DNA of 64,000 nucleotides from Pseudomonas morbosilactucae (lineage in GTDB: Bacteria; Pseudomonadota; Gammaproteobacteria; Pseudomonadales; Pseudomonadaceae). Position numbers and translations under genes: made by a program. Within the stretch, counting starts at the first letter, position 1; every line of letters starts with the position of its first letter. The notes beneath the pieces are model-generated. The model saw only the letters and a list, made by a program, of their open reading frames with translations. It made no database searches and had not been told where the DNA came from. This document shows, piece by piece, positions 1 through 12,800 of this stretch. Location of the stretch: positions 1-64,000 of the forward strand of contig NZ_JALQCW010000014.1 of the NCBI RefSeq assembly GCF_023241715.1, given 5' to 3'.

Positions 1-206
1 AGGGGGGTGTGAGTCGTGACCTAGTGTAGGAGCTGGCTTGCCAGCGATGGCGTCAACGGGCCTTGCGTCATGTTCACATGCCCCATCGCCGGCGAGCCGG
101 CTCCTACAAGGGGGGTGTGAGTCGTGATCTGGTGTAGGAGCTGGCTTGCCAGCGATGGCGTCAACGAGCCTTGCGTCATGTTCAAAGGCCCCATCGCCGG
201 CAAGTG
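1..206. repeat. Tandem 108-bp repeat carrying REP palindromes
   Basis: A unit of about 108 bases occupies 1-108 and is repeated from 109, with two early mismatches and a divergent right end near 205. Each unit contains a REP arm (TAGGAGCTGGCTTGCCAGCG) at 24-50 and 133-157, followed by an inverted arm at 83-108; the second inverted arm is truncated at 189-205. This is a typical Pseudomonas intergenic REP pair that has been duplicated. More copies may lie to the left of the window. Confidence 0.8.
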
Positions 207-209
207 GGC

Positions 210-243
210 AAACAAAAACCCGCACGGGGCGGGTTTTGTTTTT
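210..243 (-). terminator. Rho-independent terminator of cysS
   Basis: On the minus strand, AAACAAAACCCGCC pairs with GCGGGTTTTTGTTT around a short loop. The stem is GC-rich at its tip and flanked by A/T runs, and it lies 15 bases after the cysS stop codon. Confidence 0.75.
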
Positions 244-257
244 AGCCGTGGCTGCGG

Positions 258-1640
<1,383 letters not shown>

Positions 1641-1658
1641 GTTAGTTCCTTGACTGAA

Positions 1659-3359
<1,701 letters not shown>

Positions 3360-3428
3360 AGGATCCTTGAACGTACAAGTGCGCGGCCAGGTGCGGCCTG
3401 ATAAATCAAAACGGCTATCATAGCCGAT

Positions 3429-3448
3429 GCTGTCAAGCGCCTGACAGC
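3429..3448. promoter_or_regulatory. Inverted repeat upstream of glnS
   Basis: GCTGTCA and TGACAGC are separated by six bases, giving a perfect 7-bp stem about 70 bases upstream of the glnS start, in the 253-base gap between divergent glnS and ppiB. It could be an operator or a leader hairpin. No T-box or known riboswitch features were seen. Confidence 0.3.
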
Positions 3449-3612
3449 ACCGCTGCCAAAACTGCCCTTATTAATGCAACTCAATTGAAAAAACAGCCTC
3501 GAATTTCACAGCTGTCACGCTAAACTGCGCACCTTGGCCGCTATGCGCCAAACCGGTTCGGGCCCGCAGGCGGCATCCGCGCCCCGAAACCCACGAATTC
3601 CTTGAATGAGTA

Positions 3613-4122
3613 ATGACCATGACCCAAGTCAAACTGACCACCAACCACGGCGAGATCGTGCTGGAACTGAACGCCGAGAAAGCCCCGGTCACCGTGGCCA
3701 ACTTCGTTGAATACGTTAAGGCCGGCCACTACGAAAACACCGTATTCCACCGGGTGATCGGTAACTTCATGATCCAGGGCGGCGGTTTCGAGCCAGGCAT
3801 GAAAGAAAAGAAAGACAAGCGTCCAAGCATCCAGAACGAAGCCGACAACGGTCTTTCCAATGACAAGTACACCGTGGCCATGGCCCGCACCATGGAGCCG
3901 CATTCGGCCTCCGCCCAGTTCTTCATCAACGTGGCTGACAACAGCTTCCTCAACCACAGCGGCAAGACCGTTCAGGGTTGGGGCTACGCGGTGTTCGGCA
4001 AAGTGGTTGCCGGCAACGAAGTGGTCGACAAGATCAAAGGCGTGGCCACCACCATGAAGTCCGGCCACCAGGACGTACCAGCAGAAGACGTGATCATCGA
4101 GAAAGCCGAGATCATTGAGTGA
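3613..4122 (+). CDS. ppiB: Peptidyl-prolyl cis-trans isomerase B (cyclophilin)
   Basis: Cytoplasmic cyclophilin of about 167-169 residues that catalyses cis-trans isomerisation of X-Pro bonds. Family motifs are [13 protein letters not shown] near residue 50 and [13 protein letters not shown] near residue 100, which hold the catalytic Arg and the substrate-pocket Phe/Gln. There is no signal peptide, which fits PpiB rather than periplasmic PpiA. Two in-frame ATGs (3613 and 3619) are possible; MTQVKL at 3619 matches the usual family start. The stop codon overlaps the GTG start of lpxH, so the two genes are translationally coupled. Confidence 0.95.
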   Translation: MTMTQVKLTTNHGEIVLELNAEKAPVTVANFVEYVKAGHYENTVFHRVIGNFMIQGGGFEPGMKEKKDKRPSIQNEADNGLSNDKYTVAMARTMEPHSASAQFFINVADNSFLNHSGKTVQGWGYAVFGKVVAGNEVVDKIKGVATTMKSGHQDVPAEDVIIEKAEIIE

Positions 4123-4871
4123 TATTGCTGATTTCAGATTTGCATCTGGAAGAGGAGCGCCCGGACATTACCCGGGCGTTTCTGGATTTACTCGGCGGGC
4201 GAGCCCGCGAGGCAGAGGCGCTGTACATACTCGGGGACTTCTTCGAGGTGTGGATCGGCGACGACGCCATGACCCCCTACCAGCTTTCCATCTGCCAGGC
4301 ATTGCGGGATCTGAGCGATAGCGGCACGCCGATATTCCTCATGCATGGCAATCGCGACTTCATGCTCGGCAAGGCCTTTTGCAAGGCCGCGGGCGCCACC
4401 CTGCTCAAAGACCCGAGCGTCGTCGACTTCTACGGCGAACCGGTGTTGCTGATGCACGGCGACAGCCTGTGCACCCGTGATGAAGGCTACATGCGCCTGC
4501 GTCGCTACCTGCGCAACCCGCTGACGTTGTGGGTGCTGCGTCATCTGCCCCTGCGCACCCGGCACAAGCTGGCGCGCAAGCTGCGCAATGAAAGCCGCTC
4601 GCAAACGCGGATGAAGGCCAACGACATCGTCGACGTGACCCCGGACGAAGTGCCGCGGGTGATGCGCGAGTTCGGCGTGCGCACCCTGGTGCACGGCCAC
4701 ACCCACCGCCCCGCTATCCACAAGTTGCAAGTCGGTGAGCACGCCTCCAAGCGCATTGTGCTGGGAGACTGGGATCGACAAGGCTGGGCGTTGCAGGTGG
4801 ATGAACAAGGCTTTCACCTGGCAGCGTTCGACTTCGTACCAACGCAACTGGCGTTGCCTGGCTCGCCCTGA
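4119..4871 (+). CDS. lpxH: UDP-2,3-diacylglucosamine diphosphatase LpxH
   Basis: LpxH hydrolyses UDP-2,3-diacylglucosamine to lipid X plus UMP in lipid A synthesis, at the inner face of the inner membrane. At 250 residues it shows the calcineurin-like metallophosphoesterase motifs in order: [39 protein letters not shown] and HGHTHRP. Together these supply the two-Mn site. The start is GTG at 4119, overlapping the ppiB stop in a GTGA arrangement, and the family-typical [10 protein letters not shown] sequence begins there. REP elements follow the stop codon. Confidence 0.95.
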   Translation: MILLISDLHLEEERPDITRAFLDLLGGRAREAEALYILGDFFEVWIGDDAMTPYQLSICQALRDLSDSGTPIFLMHGNRDFMLGKAFCKAAGATLLKDPSVVDFYGEPVLLMHGDSLCTRDEGYMRLRRYLRNPLTLWVLRHLPLRTRHKLARKLRNESRSQTRMKANDIVDVTPDEVPRVMREFGVRTLVHGHTHRPAIHKLQVGEHASKRIVLGDWDRQGWALQVDEQGFHLAAFDFVPTQLALPGSP

Positions 4872-4880
4872 ACGGACGCC

Positions 4881-4942
4881 TTCGCTGGCAAGCCAGCTCC
4901 TACAACGAATTAACGACCGTAGGAGCCGGCTTGCCGGCGATT
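4881..4942. repeat. REP pair between lpxH and emrB
   Basis: Two inverted REP arms: TTCGCTGGCAAGCCAGCTCC at 4881-4900, continuing to 4905, and its opposite (TAGGAGCCGGCTTGCCGGCG) at 4920-4939. They lie between convergent genes. Confidence 0.75.
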
Positions 4943-4947
4943 GCCCC

Positions 4948-6476
4948 TCAATGCCCCGCTGAAGCAGGCCCCGCCTTGGCGGCAAACGGCGGTTTGGCCA
5001 GCCACACCAGCAGGATCAAGCCCATAAACCCCCACCCCAGCAATGTGAAGTAATCCACGGTCGACAGCATGTAGGCCTGGCTGGTCAGCACCTGGTCTAA
5101 CTGCGCGTAGGCCTTGGTGCCCGCGCGCCCAGGCTGTTCAGCGCATCTCGGGTAGCGGGGTCGAAGGTGCTCAGGCTTTCACTCATGTAGGCATGATGCT
5201 GATCGGCCCGGCGAATCCAGATCCAGGTGGTCAGCGACGCCGCAAAGCTGCCGCCCAGGGTCCGCAGGAAGGTCGCCAGCCCGGCGCCGTCGGCAATCTG
5301 GCTGGGCGGCAAGTCCGACATCAGGATGCTCAGGGTCGGCATAAAGAACAGTGCCACGCCAATCCCCATGAACAGCTGCACCAGGGCAATGTGCTGGAAG
5401 TCCACTTCATTGGTGAACCCGGCGCGCATAAAGCAGCTCAGGCCGATGGCCAGGAACGCCAGCCCGGCCAGCAGGCGCAGGTCGAACTTATGGGCGTACT
5501 TGCCGACAAACGGTGACATCACTACCGGCAGGATGCCGATCGGCGCCACAGCCAGCCCCGCCCAGGTCGCGGTGTAGCCCATCTGGGTCTGCAACCACTG
5601 GGGCAGGATCAGGTTGATGCCGAAGAACCCGGCGTACCCCCCCACCAGCACAATGGTGCCAATGCGGAAGTTGCGGTGGGCAAACAGCCGCAGGTTGACC
5701 ACCGGGTGGCGATCGGTCATTTCCCAGATCACGAACACCGCCAGGGCCACCACCGAGATCAGCGTGCCAATGATGATGAAATTGGACTCGAACCAGTCCA
5801 AGTCATTGCCCTTGTCGAGCACCACTTGCAGCGCCCCGACCCCAATGATCAGGGTCAGCAGGCCGATGTAGTCCATAGGCTGGCGACTGGTCACCACCGG
5901 CCGCGCTTTCAACTGCTGCCGGACGACCCAGGCGGCGAACAAACCAATGGGCACGTTGATAAAGAAGATCCACGGCCAGCTGTAACTGTCGGTAATCCAG
6001 CCGCCGAGGATCGGCCCGGCAATCGGCGCCACCACCGTGACCATGGCCAGCAACGCCAGGGCCATCCCCCTTTTGGCCGGTGGATAGACGGCAATCAGCA
6101 AGGTCTGGGTCATCGGGTACAACGGCCCGGCCACCACCCCCTGGAGCACCCGAAAGCCCACCAACTCGGGCATGGAGGTGGAGATACCGCAAAGAAACGA
6201 GGCCAGCACGAACAGGATGGTGGCCCAGATAAACAGCTTCACCTCGCCGAAACGCCGGCTGAGCCAGCCGGTCAGGGGCAAGGCGATGGCGTTGCTCACG
6301 GCAAACGAGGTGATGACCCAGGTGCCCTGCTCCGAACTCACCCCCAGGTTGCCGGAGATGGTCGGCAAGGCCACGTTGGCGATGGTGGTGTCGAGCACCT
6401 GCATAAAGGTCGCCAGCGACAGGCCGATGGTGCTGAGCAACAGGCTGGGCGGCGTGAAAGAGGCGTTATTGCTCAT
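4948..6476 (-). pseudogene. emrB: EmrB/QacA-type MFS drug exporter, frame broken near the C-terminus
   Basis: Inner-membrane MFS drug:H+ antiporter of the 14-helix DHA2 family, pairing with EmrA and a NodT-type outer-membrane protein. The uninterrupted frame starts at 6476 (MSNNASFTPP) and gives 459 residues, but its last 15 or so are out of character and it ends at 5097. From about 5125 the next frame continues with a normal ending (TKAYAQLDQVL, then a final transmembrane helix, ending AGPASAGH) to a stop at 4948. One missing base in the minus-strand GCGCGCGGGC at 5119-5130 accounts for this; restoring it gives about 509 residues, the family length. Motif LDTTIANVALP is in helix 1 and WGWITDSYSW-like segments follow. 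Probably a sequencing error; if real, the last helix is lost. Confidence 0.85.
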
Positions 6477-6540
6477 CGCAAATCCTTGGAAACGAGGCAG
6501 GTGCTGCGACCACCAGGGCCGCAGCAGGCGGATCGGCGAA

Positions 6541-7740
6541 TCAGCGCTGGGCGGTCTTGCCGATGGCCGCGCTGTTGTCGTGGATCAGGCGAGTGATCAG
6601 GGCATCCGCTTCACCCAACTGACGGTCGTAGACGTTGGTGCTGAAGGACGCCTTCTGCGGCGGCTGCTGGGCCAGTACCGGGCCACTCTGGTCGCGCAGG
6701 TTGACGCTGACCTGCGTCGACAGCCCCACTCGCAACGGGTGCTTGGCCAGTTCTTCGGCATTGATGTGCACGCGCACCGGCACCCGTTGCACGATCTTGA
6801 TCCAGTTGCCGGTGGCGTTCTGCGCCGGCAGCAAGGCAAAGGCACTGCCGGTACCCGCGCCCAGGCTGTCGATGGTGCCGCTGTACTTCACGTCGCTGCC
6901 GTAGATGTCAGCTTCGATGTCCACCGGCTGGCCGATGCGCATGTCACGCAGTTGGGTTTCCTTGAAGTTGGCGTCGATCCACAGTTGGTCCAGGGGAATC
7001 ACCGCCATCAGCGCGGTGCCCGGCTGGACCCGCTGGCCCAGTTGCACGGTGCGCTTGGCCACGTAACCGGTCACCGGCGCGATCAAGGTGCTGCGGGCGT
7101 TGGTCAGGTAAGCCTGGCGCAGTTGCGCGGCGGCGGCCTGCACATCCGGGTGGGACGACACCACGGTATCGTCCACCAAGGCATTGGTGGTGTTGAGTTG
7201 CTGCTGGGCATTGGCCAGGGCGTTCTGCGCCGAGGTCAGGTCGTCGCGAGCGTGGGAGAGTTCTTCCTGGGAAATCGCCCCGCTGGCCGCCAAGTTCTTA
7301 CGGCGATTGAAGTTGTCCCGGGCTTTCTGCACTTCGGCCTTCTGCGCCGCCACCTGGGCGCGCATGCCATCGACGTTGCTGTACAGGCCACGGACCTGGC
7401 GCACGGTGCGGGCCAGATTGGCCTCGGCACTTTGCAGGCCGACCTGGGCATCGTTGGGGTCGAAATTGATCAGCACCTGGCCTTCATGCACCAGGTCGCC
7501 CTCGTCGGCGCCGATGCTGACCACGGTGCCAGTGACCAGTGGGGTGATCTCCACCACGTTGCCGTTGACGTAGGCATCGTCAGTGCTTTCATTCCAGCGC
7601 CCGTAAAGCTCGTGCCAGGCGAACACGCCCACGCCACCGAGAATGACGATCAGCGCCAGCCCCAGCAACATGACTTTGCGCTTGCGCGAATTGCCTGCGT
7701 CCTGGGTGTTTTCAGCTGTTTGAGTGTCGGCAGTGGCCAT
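6541..7740 (-). CDS. emrA: EmrA/HlyD-family membrane fusion protein
   Basis: Periplasmic adaptor of 399 residues joining an inner-membrane MFS exporter to the outer-membrane channel. A short cytoplasmic tail is followed by one membrane helix (VMLLGLALIVILGGVGVFAW, around residues 24-43). Next come a biotinyl-lipoyl-like segment (DDAYVNGNVVEITPLVTGTV), a long alpha-helical hairpin rich in Ala/Gln/Glu (about residues 105-200), and the barrel domain (LIAPVTGYVAKRTVQLGQRV). The order is that of EmrA. It lies 15 bases after nodT and 64 bases before emrB on the same strand, so it belongs to the marR-led operon. Confidence 0.92.
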   Translation of the reverse strand: MATADTQTAENTQDAGNSRKRKVMLLGLALIVILGGVGVFAWHELYGRWNESTDDAYVNGNVVEITPLVTGTVVSIGADEGDLVHEGQVLINFDPNDAQVGLQSAEANLARTVRQVRGLYSNVDGMRAQVAAQKAEVQKARDNFNRRKNLAASGAISQEELSHARDDLTSAQNALANAQQQLNTTNALVDDTVVSSHPDVQAAAAQLRQAYLTNARSTLIAPVTGYVAKRTVQLGQRVQPGTALMAVIPLDQLWIDANFKETQLRDMRIGQPVDIEADIYGSDVKYSGTIDSLGAGTGSAFALLPAQNATGNWIKIVQRVPVRVHINAEELAKHPLRVGLSTQVSVNLRDQSGPVLAQQPPQKASFSTNVYDRQLGEADALITRLIHDNSAAIGKTAQR

Positions 7741-7755
7741 GACAATTCCCTCTAA

Positions 7756-9225
7756 TTATTCAGTCTGCGTGGCGGCGGTCGGGGTGGCCGAAGCCAGGTT
7801 GCCGGGCTCGAAGCCACCCCCCAACGCCTGCATCAATTGGATCGACAAATCGATTTGCAGGGCATTCAAGGTCGCCAGCTGGCGCTGGGCCTGCAGCAGT
7901 TGCTGCTCGATGCTCAGCACGTCCAGATAGTTACCAATGCCCGAGCCGAAACGCTGGACCACGGTGTTGTAGGAGTCCTGGGCGATGTCGGTGGCGTGTT
8001 GCTGGGCGGCGATCTGCCGACCGGTGTCACGCAACTGGCCGAGGGTGTCGCTGATATCCCCCAGCGCACTGACCAGGCTCTTGTTGTACTGCGCCACCGC
8101 CAGGTCGTAGTCGGCGTCACGAGCATCCAGGTCAGCCCGCAGGCGCCCGCCGTCGAAGATCGGCAACGACACGGTCGGCGCGATATTGAAGAAGCGACTG
8201 GCGGACCCGAACAGCGCATCTCCGAGCAACGACTGGGTGCCGGCGGCGGCACTCAGGTTGAGGTTGGGGTAGAAGCGGGTCTTGCCGGCGGCGATGTTCT
8301 TGCTCGCCGCCTCCACACGCCAGCGGGCGGCGATCAGGTCTGGCCGGCGCCCCAGCAGTTCGGCCGGCAACACCGCTGGCAGGGCCACGGCACTGGCTTG
8401 CAGGACTTTGGGCCGGGCGATGTCATGGCTGCGATCCGGGCCTTTGCCCAGCAGCACGGCCAAGGCAATGCTCGCGCTCTGCAGCTTTTTCTCGGCATCA
8501 ATCAGGCTGGCCTGGGCACTGGCTTCCAGGCTTTCGGTCTGCTGGTACTGGTACTGGCTATCGATTCCGGACTGCAGGCGGCGGCGGCTCAAATCGAGCA
8601 TCTGCCGGGTACGCTTCAGGTCTTCCTGGGCCAGGTCGTGGAGGATGTGGGCCTGGCCCAGGTCGCTGTAGGCTCGGGCCACGTCGGCCGCCAACGTCAG
8701 TTGGGCGGCCTGGCGATCGACCTCGGCGGCACGGGCCTGGCCCAGGGCGGCTTCCCAGGTGGCACGCTGGCCACCCCAGAGGTCGAAGGTGTAGTTGAAG
8801 TCCACGCTCAGGCTGCGCAGGGTGCTGTAGGCCCCGCCCTGCCCCATCGGATCCTGGTCACGGGCCAGGCGCGAACGGCTGACACTGCCGCTGGCATCCA
8901 GGGTCGGCATCCGCGAAGCGTCGGCGGCATAGGCGGCGGCGCTGGCCTGGTGGGCGCGGGCGCTGGCGATCTGCATGTCCGGGCTGTCGCGCAGGGCTTC
9001 CTGGATCAGGCCATCCAACTGCGGGTCGCCCAGGCTTTTCCACCAGTCGCTTTTCGGCCAGGCCGCCGGCGACAGGGTCACGCCGCTCAGGGACTGCCCG
9101 GCCTTGAGGCTGTTGGCCTCCAGGTTCTGGCCTTCAGTGGTCAGGCCGCTGTAGCTGGCACAACCGGCCAGGCTCATGGCTAACAGCACCAGGCTGGCTC
9201 GGTTACGCAAGGTTTTACTGCTCAT
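7756..9225 (-). CDS. NodT-family outer-membrane efflux lipoprotein
   Basis: Outer-membrane channel of a tripartite efflux pump, 489 residues. It begins with a lipoprotein signal peptide whose lipobox is LAGC (Cys around residue 22). It then has the two OEP repeats typical of TolC/OprM relatives, including the internal PAVLPAELLGRRPDLIAARW signature of the NodT class. The start codon overlaps the marR stop (ATGA at 9222-9225), indicating translational coupling. It likely forms the exit duct for the EmrAB pair downstream. Confidence 0.92.
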   Translation of the reverse strand: MSSKTLRNRASLVLLAMSLAGCASYSGLTTEGQNLEANSLKAGQSLSGVTLSPAAWPKSDWWKSLGDPQLDGLIQEALRDSPDMQIASARAHQASAAAYAADASRMPTLDASGSVSRSRLARDQDPMGQGGAYSTLRSLSVDFNYTFDLWGGQRATWEAALGQARAAEVDRQAAQLTLAADVARAYSDLGQAHILHDLAQEDLKRTRQMLDLSRRRLQSGIDSQYQYQQTESLEASAQASLIDAEKKLQSASIALAVLLGKGPDRSHDIARPKVLQASAVALPAVLPAELLGRRPDLIAARWRVEAASKNIAAGKTRFYPNLNLSAAAGTQSLLGDALFGSASRFFNIAPTVSLPIFDGGRLRADLDARDADYDLAVAQYNKSLVSALGDISDTLGQLRDTGRQIAAQQHATDIAQDSYNTVVQRFGSGIGNYLDVLSIEQQLLQAQRQLATLNALQIDLSIQLMQALGGGFEPGNLASATPTAATQTE

Positions 9226-9695
9226 TTATCACCTACCCGCAGCACGGTGATCGGGTCACCGGCCGCCAGCAAAATTTTCTTGAGGATCTGTTCCAGGGTG
9301 TCCAGCTCTTGGGCACTGATGGCGCCGGCCAGCTCGTTCATCGCCTCGGCGCCGATGTACGGCAAGCGATCGGCGAGCGCCTGCCCGTCCACGGTGAGCA
9401 CCAGTTGCACCTGGCGCCGGTCGCCTTCGGAACGTTTGCGAGCCAGGAAGCCTTTCTGCTCCAGCCGATCGAGCATGCGGGTCATCGAACCGCTGTCCAG
9501 GGACAGGTAGCGGCACAGCTCCGCCGGGGTGTCGACGCCGAACTGGGCCATGATGATCAACACCTTGAACTGCGCCGCGGTGATGCCGTGGGGTTCCATG
9601 TGGGTGTCGATGATCCGGTCCTTGAGCAAGGCGGCGCGGCCCAGCAGCAATCCGAGATGGCAATGGAGGAAATTTTCCGGGGTGAAGTGCTTCAT
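9222..9695 (-). CDS. MarR-family repressor of the efflux operon
   Basis: Winged-helix regulator of 157 residues, first gene of the efflux operon and so the likely local repressor, like EmrR/MprA. The DNA-binding region is TPAELCRYLSLDSGSMTRML, followed by the wing (RKRSEGDRRQVQLVLT). Helical dimerisation segments flank it. Two perfect 12-bp palindromes sit 16-60 bases upstream of its start, which suggests autoregulation. The inducing ligand cannot be told from sequence; phenolic or lipophilic drugs are usual for the family. Confidence 0.9.
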   Translation of the reverse strand: MKHFTPENFLHCHLGLLLGRAALLKDRIIDTHMEPHGITAAQFKVLIIMAQFGVDTPAELCRYLSLDSGSMTRMLDRLEQKGFLARKRSEGDRRQVQLVLTVDGQALADRLPYIGAEAMNELAGAISAQELDTLEQILKKILLAAGDPITVLRVGDK

Positions 9696-9710
9696 CTGAC
9701 CACCAAATAG

Positions 9711-9755
9711 CTGCCTAGGCAGAGAGTGTGTGTCGAGATGTTACTGCCTAGGCAG
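9711..9755. promoter_or_regulatory. Two CTGCCTAGGCAG operators before marR
   Basis: The perfect palindrome CTGCCTAGGCAG occurs at 9711-9722 and again at 9744-9755. The centres are 33 bases apart, about three helical turns, so two dimers would bind the same DNA face. They lie directly upstream of the marR start (9695), consistent with MarR autorepression of the whole efflux operon. Confidence 0.75.
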
Positions 9756-9817
9756 CGAATGTCAAAACAATTATTAGCTTGCTTTGTATTTTGCTGATCA
9801 GCGGCCAGCCCCCAGCA

Positions 9818-9842
9818 CCCGCTCCTGACTGACAGGAGCGGG
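9818..9842 (-). terminator. Stem-loop after tamB
   Basis: CCCGCTCCTG (9818-9827) pairs with CAGGAGCGGG (9833-9842), a perfect 10-bp stem with a 5-base loop just downstream of the tamB stop. There is no clear U-run, so it may be a weak terminator or an mRNA-stabilising hairpin. Confidence 0.5.
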
Positions 9843-9858
9843 GGAATGGCAGGCGGGG

Positions 9859-12800
9859 TTAGAAGTCGCGCTTGTAGAAGATGTCCAGGGAGCTGGCGAT
9901 ACCGCTGGCCGCTTCCAGATAGACCTTCTTGCTGAGCTTGTAGCGCAGGGCGATGGTGTTGGCCGGCTCAAACACACCGACGCCGTAGCGCAGGCTGAGC
10001 TTCTCGGAGATGTTGCCGCTGGCGACCACACTGGTGGCGGTGCCGCTGCCCTGAGTGTCGAGCTGAAAGTCCTGGATCCCCAGGTTCTTGGCCAGCCCGC
10101 CGGTCAAGTCGGCGCTGCCCATCAACCCCAGGCCCAGGGCAGCCTGGGCCAGCATGTTGCTGTCTTCACCGGTGGTGCTCAGCGGGCGCCCCAGGACCAG
10201 GTACGACAGTGCCTGCTCCTGGCTCATCGCCGGCTCGGAGAAGATCTGCGTGGTGGGCTGTTCGGCGCTGCCGCTCAGGCGGATCCCGGCGATCACGTCG
10301 TCGGTCTGGCGCACTGCTTCGATGTCCAGGTACGGCTGGTCGAGGGGACCGGCAAACAGCAACCTCGCGCGGCGCACCGTCAGGCGCTGGCCGTAGGCAC
10401 GGTAACGCCCGTCGTTGAGCCACAACTCGCCGCGGGTGTCCATGTTGTCGCCAATGTGCACATGCCCCTGAACGTTGGCGGTCAGGCCGAAACCGGCAAA
10501 GCTGAGCTTGTCCTCGCCCACCACCACATCGATGTCCATGGCCATGGCCAGCGGGGCTTTGCCCTCATCGGTCTGCTGCCCAACGATCACCGTGTCGTCC
10601 GAGACCTTGACCGTGGATGGCGGCAACTCACGAATGGTGATCTCGCCCTTGGGAATCTGCACTTTGCCGGCGATCGCCAGCTTGTCACCCTGCATGGAAA
10701 TCTTCAGGTCCGGCGCCACTTCGAGGGCCGCATAGGGCTCCACGGTCACCGGCAACTGGCTGCCTTTGAGGTTCAGGTCCACCAGCAGCGCCTGGCCCCA
10801 GGCGACCTGGCCATTGAGGCTGCCCTGCCCGGCCTTGCCGCTTTTCCAGGTGCCGTTGAGGAGCAGGCTTTCACCGGCAATCTGCGCCTGGACCTGCAAA
10901 TCCTCCAGGCTGGTGGGCAATTCCGCGCCCGAGACCTGGCCATCGCTGAGGGTCAGGGTGCCATTGACCTGGGGCGCCAACAGCCCGCCAGACAAGCGCC
11001 CGCTGCCGTTCAGGTTGCCCGCGAGTTTCTCCACCATCGGCACAAAGGGCCGCACCACGGCCAGGTCCAAGCCGCTAAGGCGAAACTCACCGGACAACGG
11101 CTTGTTCTTGGGCAGCGGATTGATCTGCGCCTGGACCAGCAACTGGCCCAGCTTGCCGCCATTGAACTCCAACTGGCTGTCGATACGCCGTGGCGCCAAG
11201 GTGGTGTTGAGCTTCAACGCCTGATAGGGGAAGTCCAGCCATTGGTCCTTTTCCCGTACCCGCAGGGTGCCGCCGCTGGCGTCCACGAGGATCTGGCCCT
11301 TGGGCCCGCTGGCCGGCACGTCCAATTGCACATCGGCATTGAGCAGGCCCTTCCAGGCAAAGTCCTTGGGCAGCCACTGGGCCAGGCTGTCGATGGGGAA
11401 GCGCTTGAGGTGATAGCGCAGCTTGGGATCAGGCATCAGCCGCTGATCTTCGCCGCAGAGGCTGGCGTCGCCACTGGCCCAGCAATGGGCGCCGAAATTC
11501 AAAGTGCCCGTGGCCAGGTATTCCAGCTTGGCCGGGCTTTGCAGCTTCCAGTCCTGGCCACCGGTCTGCACATCGCCGCTGGCCAGGCGCCCACGCCAGT
11601 TGCCTTGATTGAGCACACCGTCCAGCCCCAGGGCCAGTTTCAACAGCGGCCCTTGCAGGTTCAATTGCAAGGCCTGGTTCTTGATGTCGCCCTGGCCGGC
11701 CAGGGTCAGCGTGCCCAGCTGGGTGTCGCCGACCTGAATCCCGCTGCCCTTGAGGTCGACCTTGGCCCGCTGGCTAGCGTCCAGGCGCGCATCGAGCTTG
11801 AGGGCCTGCAGACGGTTGTCGGCATACGCCAATTGTTGGCCCGACAGGTCGAGCTGGCCCTGGGGCGCCTGCAAGGTGCCGGCAACATTCAACTGGCCAT
11901 TGAGCTGGCCGCGCAATTGCGGCCAGAGCTGGCCCAGGCGCGGCATCTTGATCTGCACCTGCCCCGCCAGCTTCTGCTGCAGGCTGCCGGAGCCGTTGAT
12001 GCGGTTGTCTCCCAGGCGGATGTCCAGGGCGCTGAGATTCCACTGCTGGCCCTGGCCGTCGGCCTTGGCTTGCAGCACCGCCGGCTGGCCACGCAATTTA
12101 CCCTTGAGGTCGAGGTTAGCGTTGAGCTTGAGTTGCTCATTCTTCAGCTCGCCCTGACTGTGCAAAGGCCCGGCCAGGGTACCGGGCAGCTCGGCCAGCC
12201 AATAGGCCGGGTTAAGGGCAGACAGGTCGAGCGCGGTGTCCCAGGCGATACCATCGGCAAACTGCAGGTTCAGGTGGCCCTCGGCCTTGCCCTGCCCGGC
12301 CACCAGCTTGAACTCCGGCAGAAAGATCTTTGTCAGGTCGCCACTGAACGGGCTGCTCAGGCTGAATGCGCCAGCGGGGCCGTCCAGGTCTCCCTTGAAG
12401 TTGCCCAGGTAGTTGCCATCGCGGTAGGACACTTCGCCGTTGAAGGTGCGCAAGGCCACGGCCGGTTCGTCGATCAACGGATAGAGGCGGTGCCAGGGGA
12501 AGTCTTTCCAGAGCACCTTGCCCTCGGCCGAGAAACCTTCACTCCAGTCCAGTTGCCCGGATACCTTGAGCTGCTGCTGGTCATTGGCGGTCAGGTCCAG
12601 GGCGGCGATCTGCGCGCCCTTGGCATCGACCCGGCCTTGCAGGGCCAAGGCCACCGGCCCCTGTTCGGCGGGCAAGCTGGCGCTGCCCAGCAGTTGATAG
12701 CCGTTTTTCAAGTCGCCCTGGCCCGTCAACTGCAGTTGATTGAGTTGCAGTGTGTCTGGCAGGTCGGCGCTGGGCTTGAAGCCGTCGGCGGTGATCCGCA

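Noticed and set aside
1-206. CRISPR-like repeat structure
   Set aside because: Only two long tandem units with internal REP palindromes; no short repeats separated by unique spacers and no cas genes.
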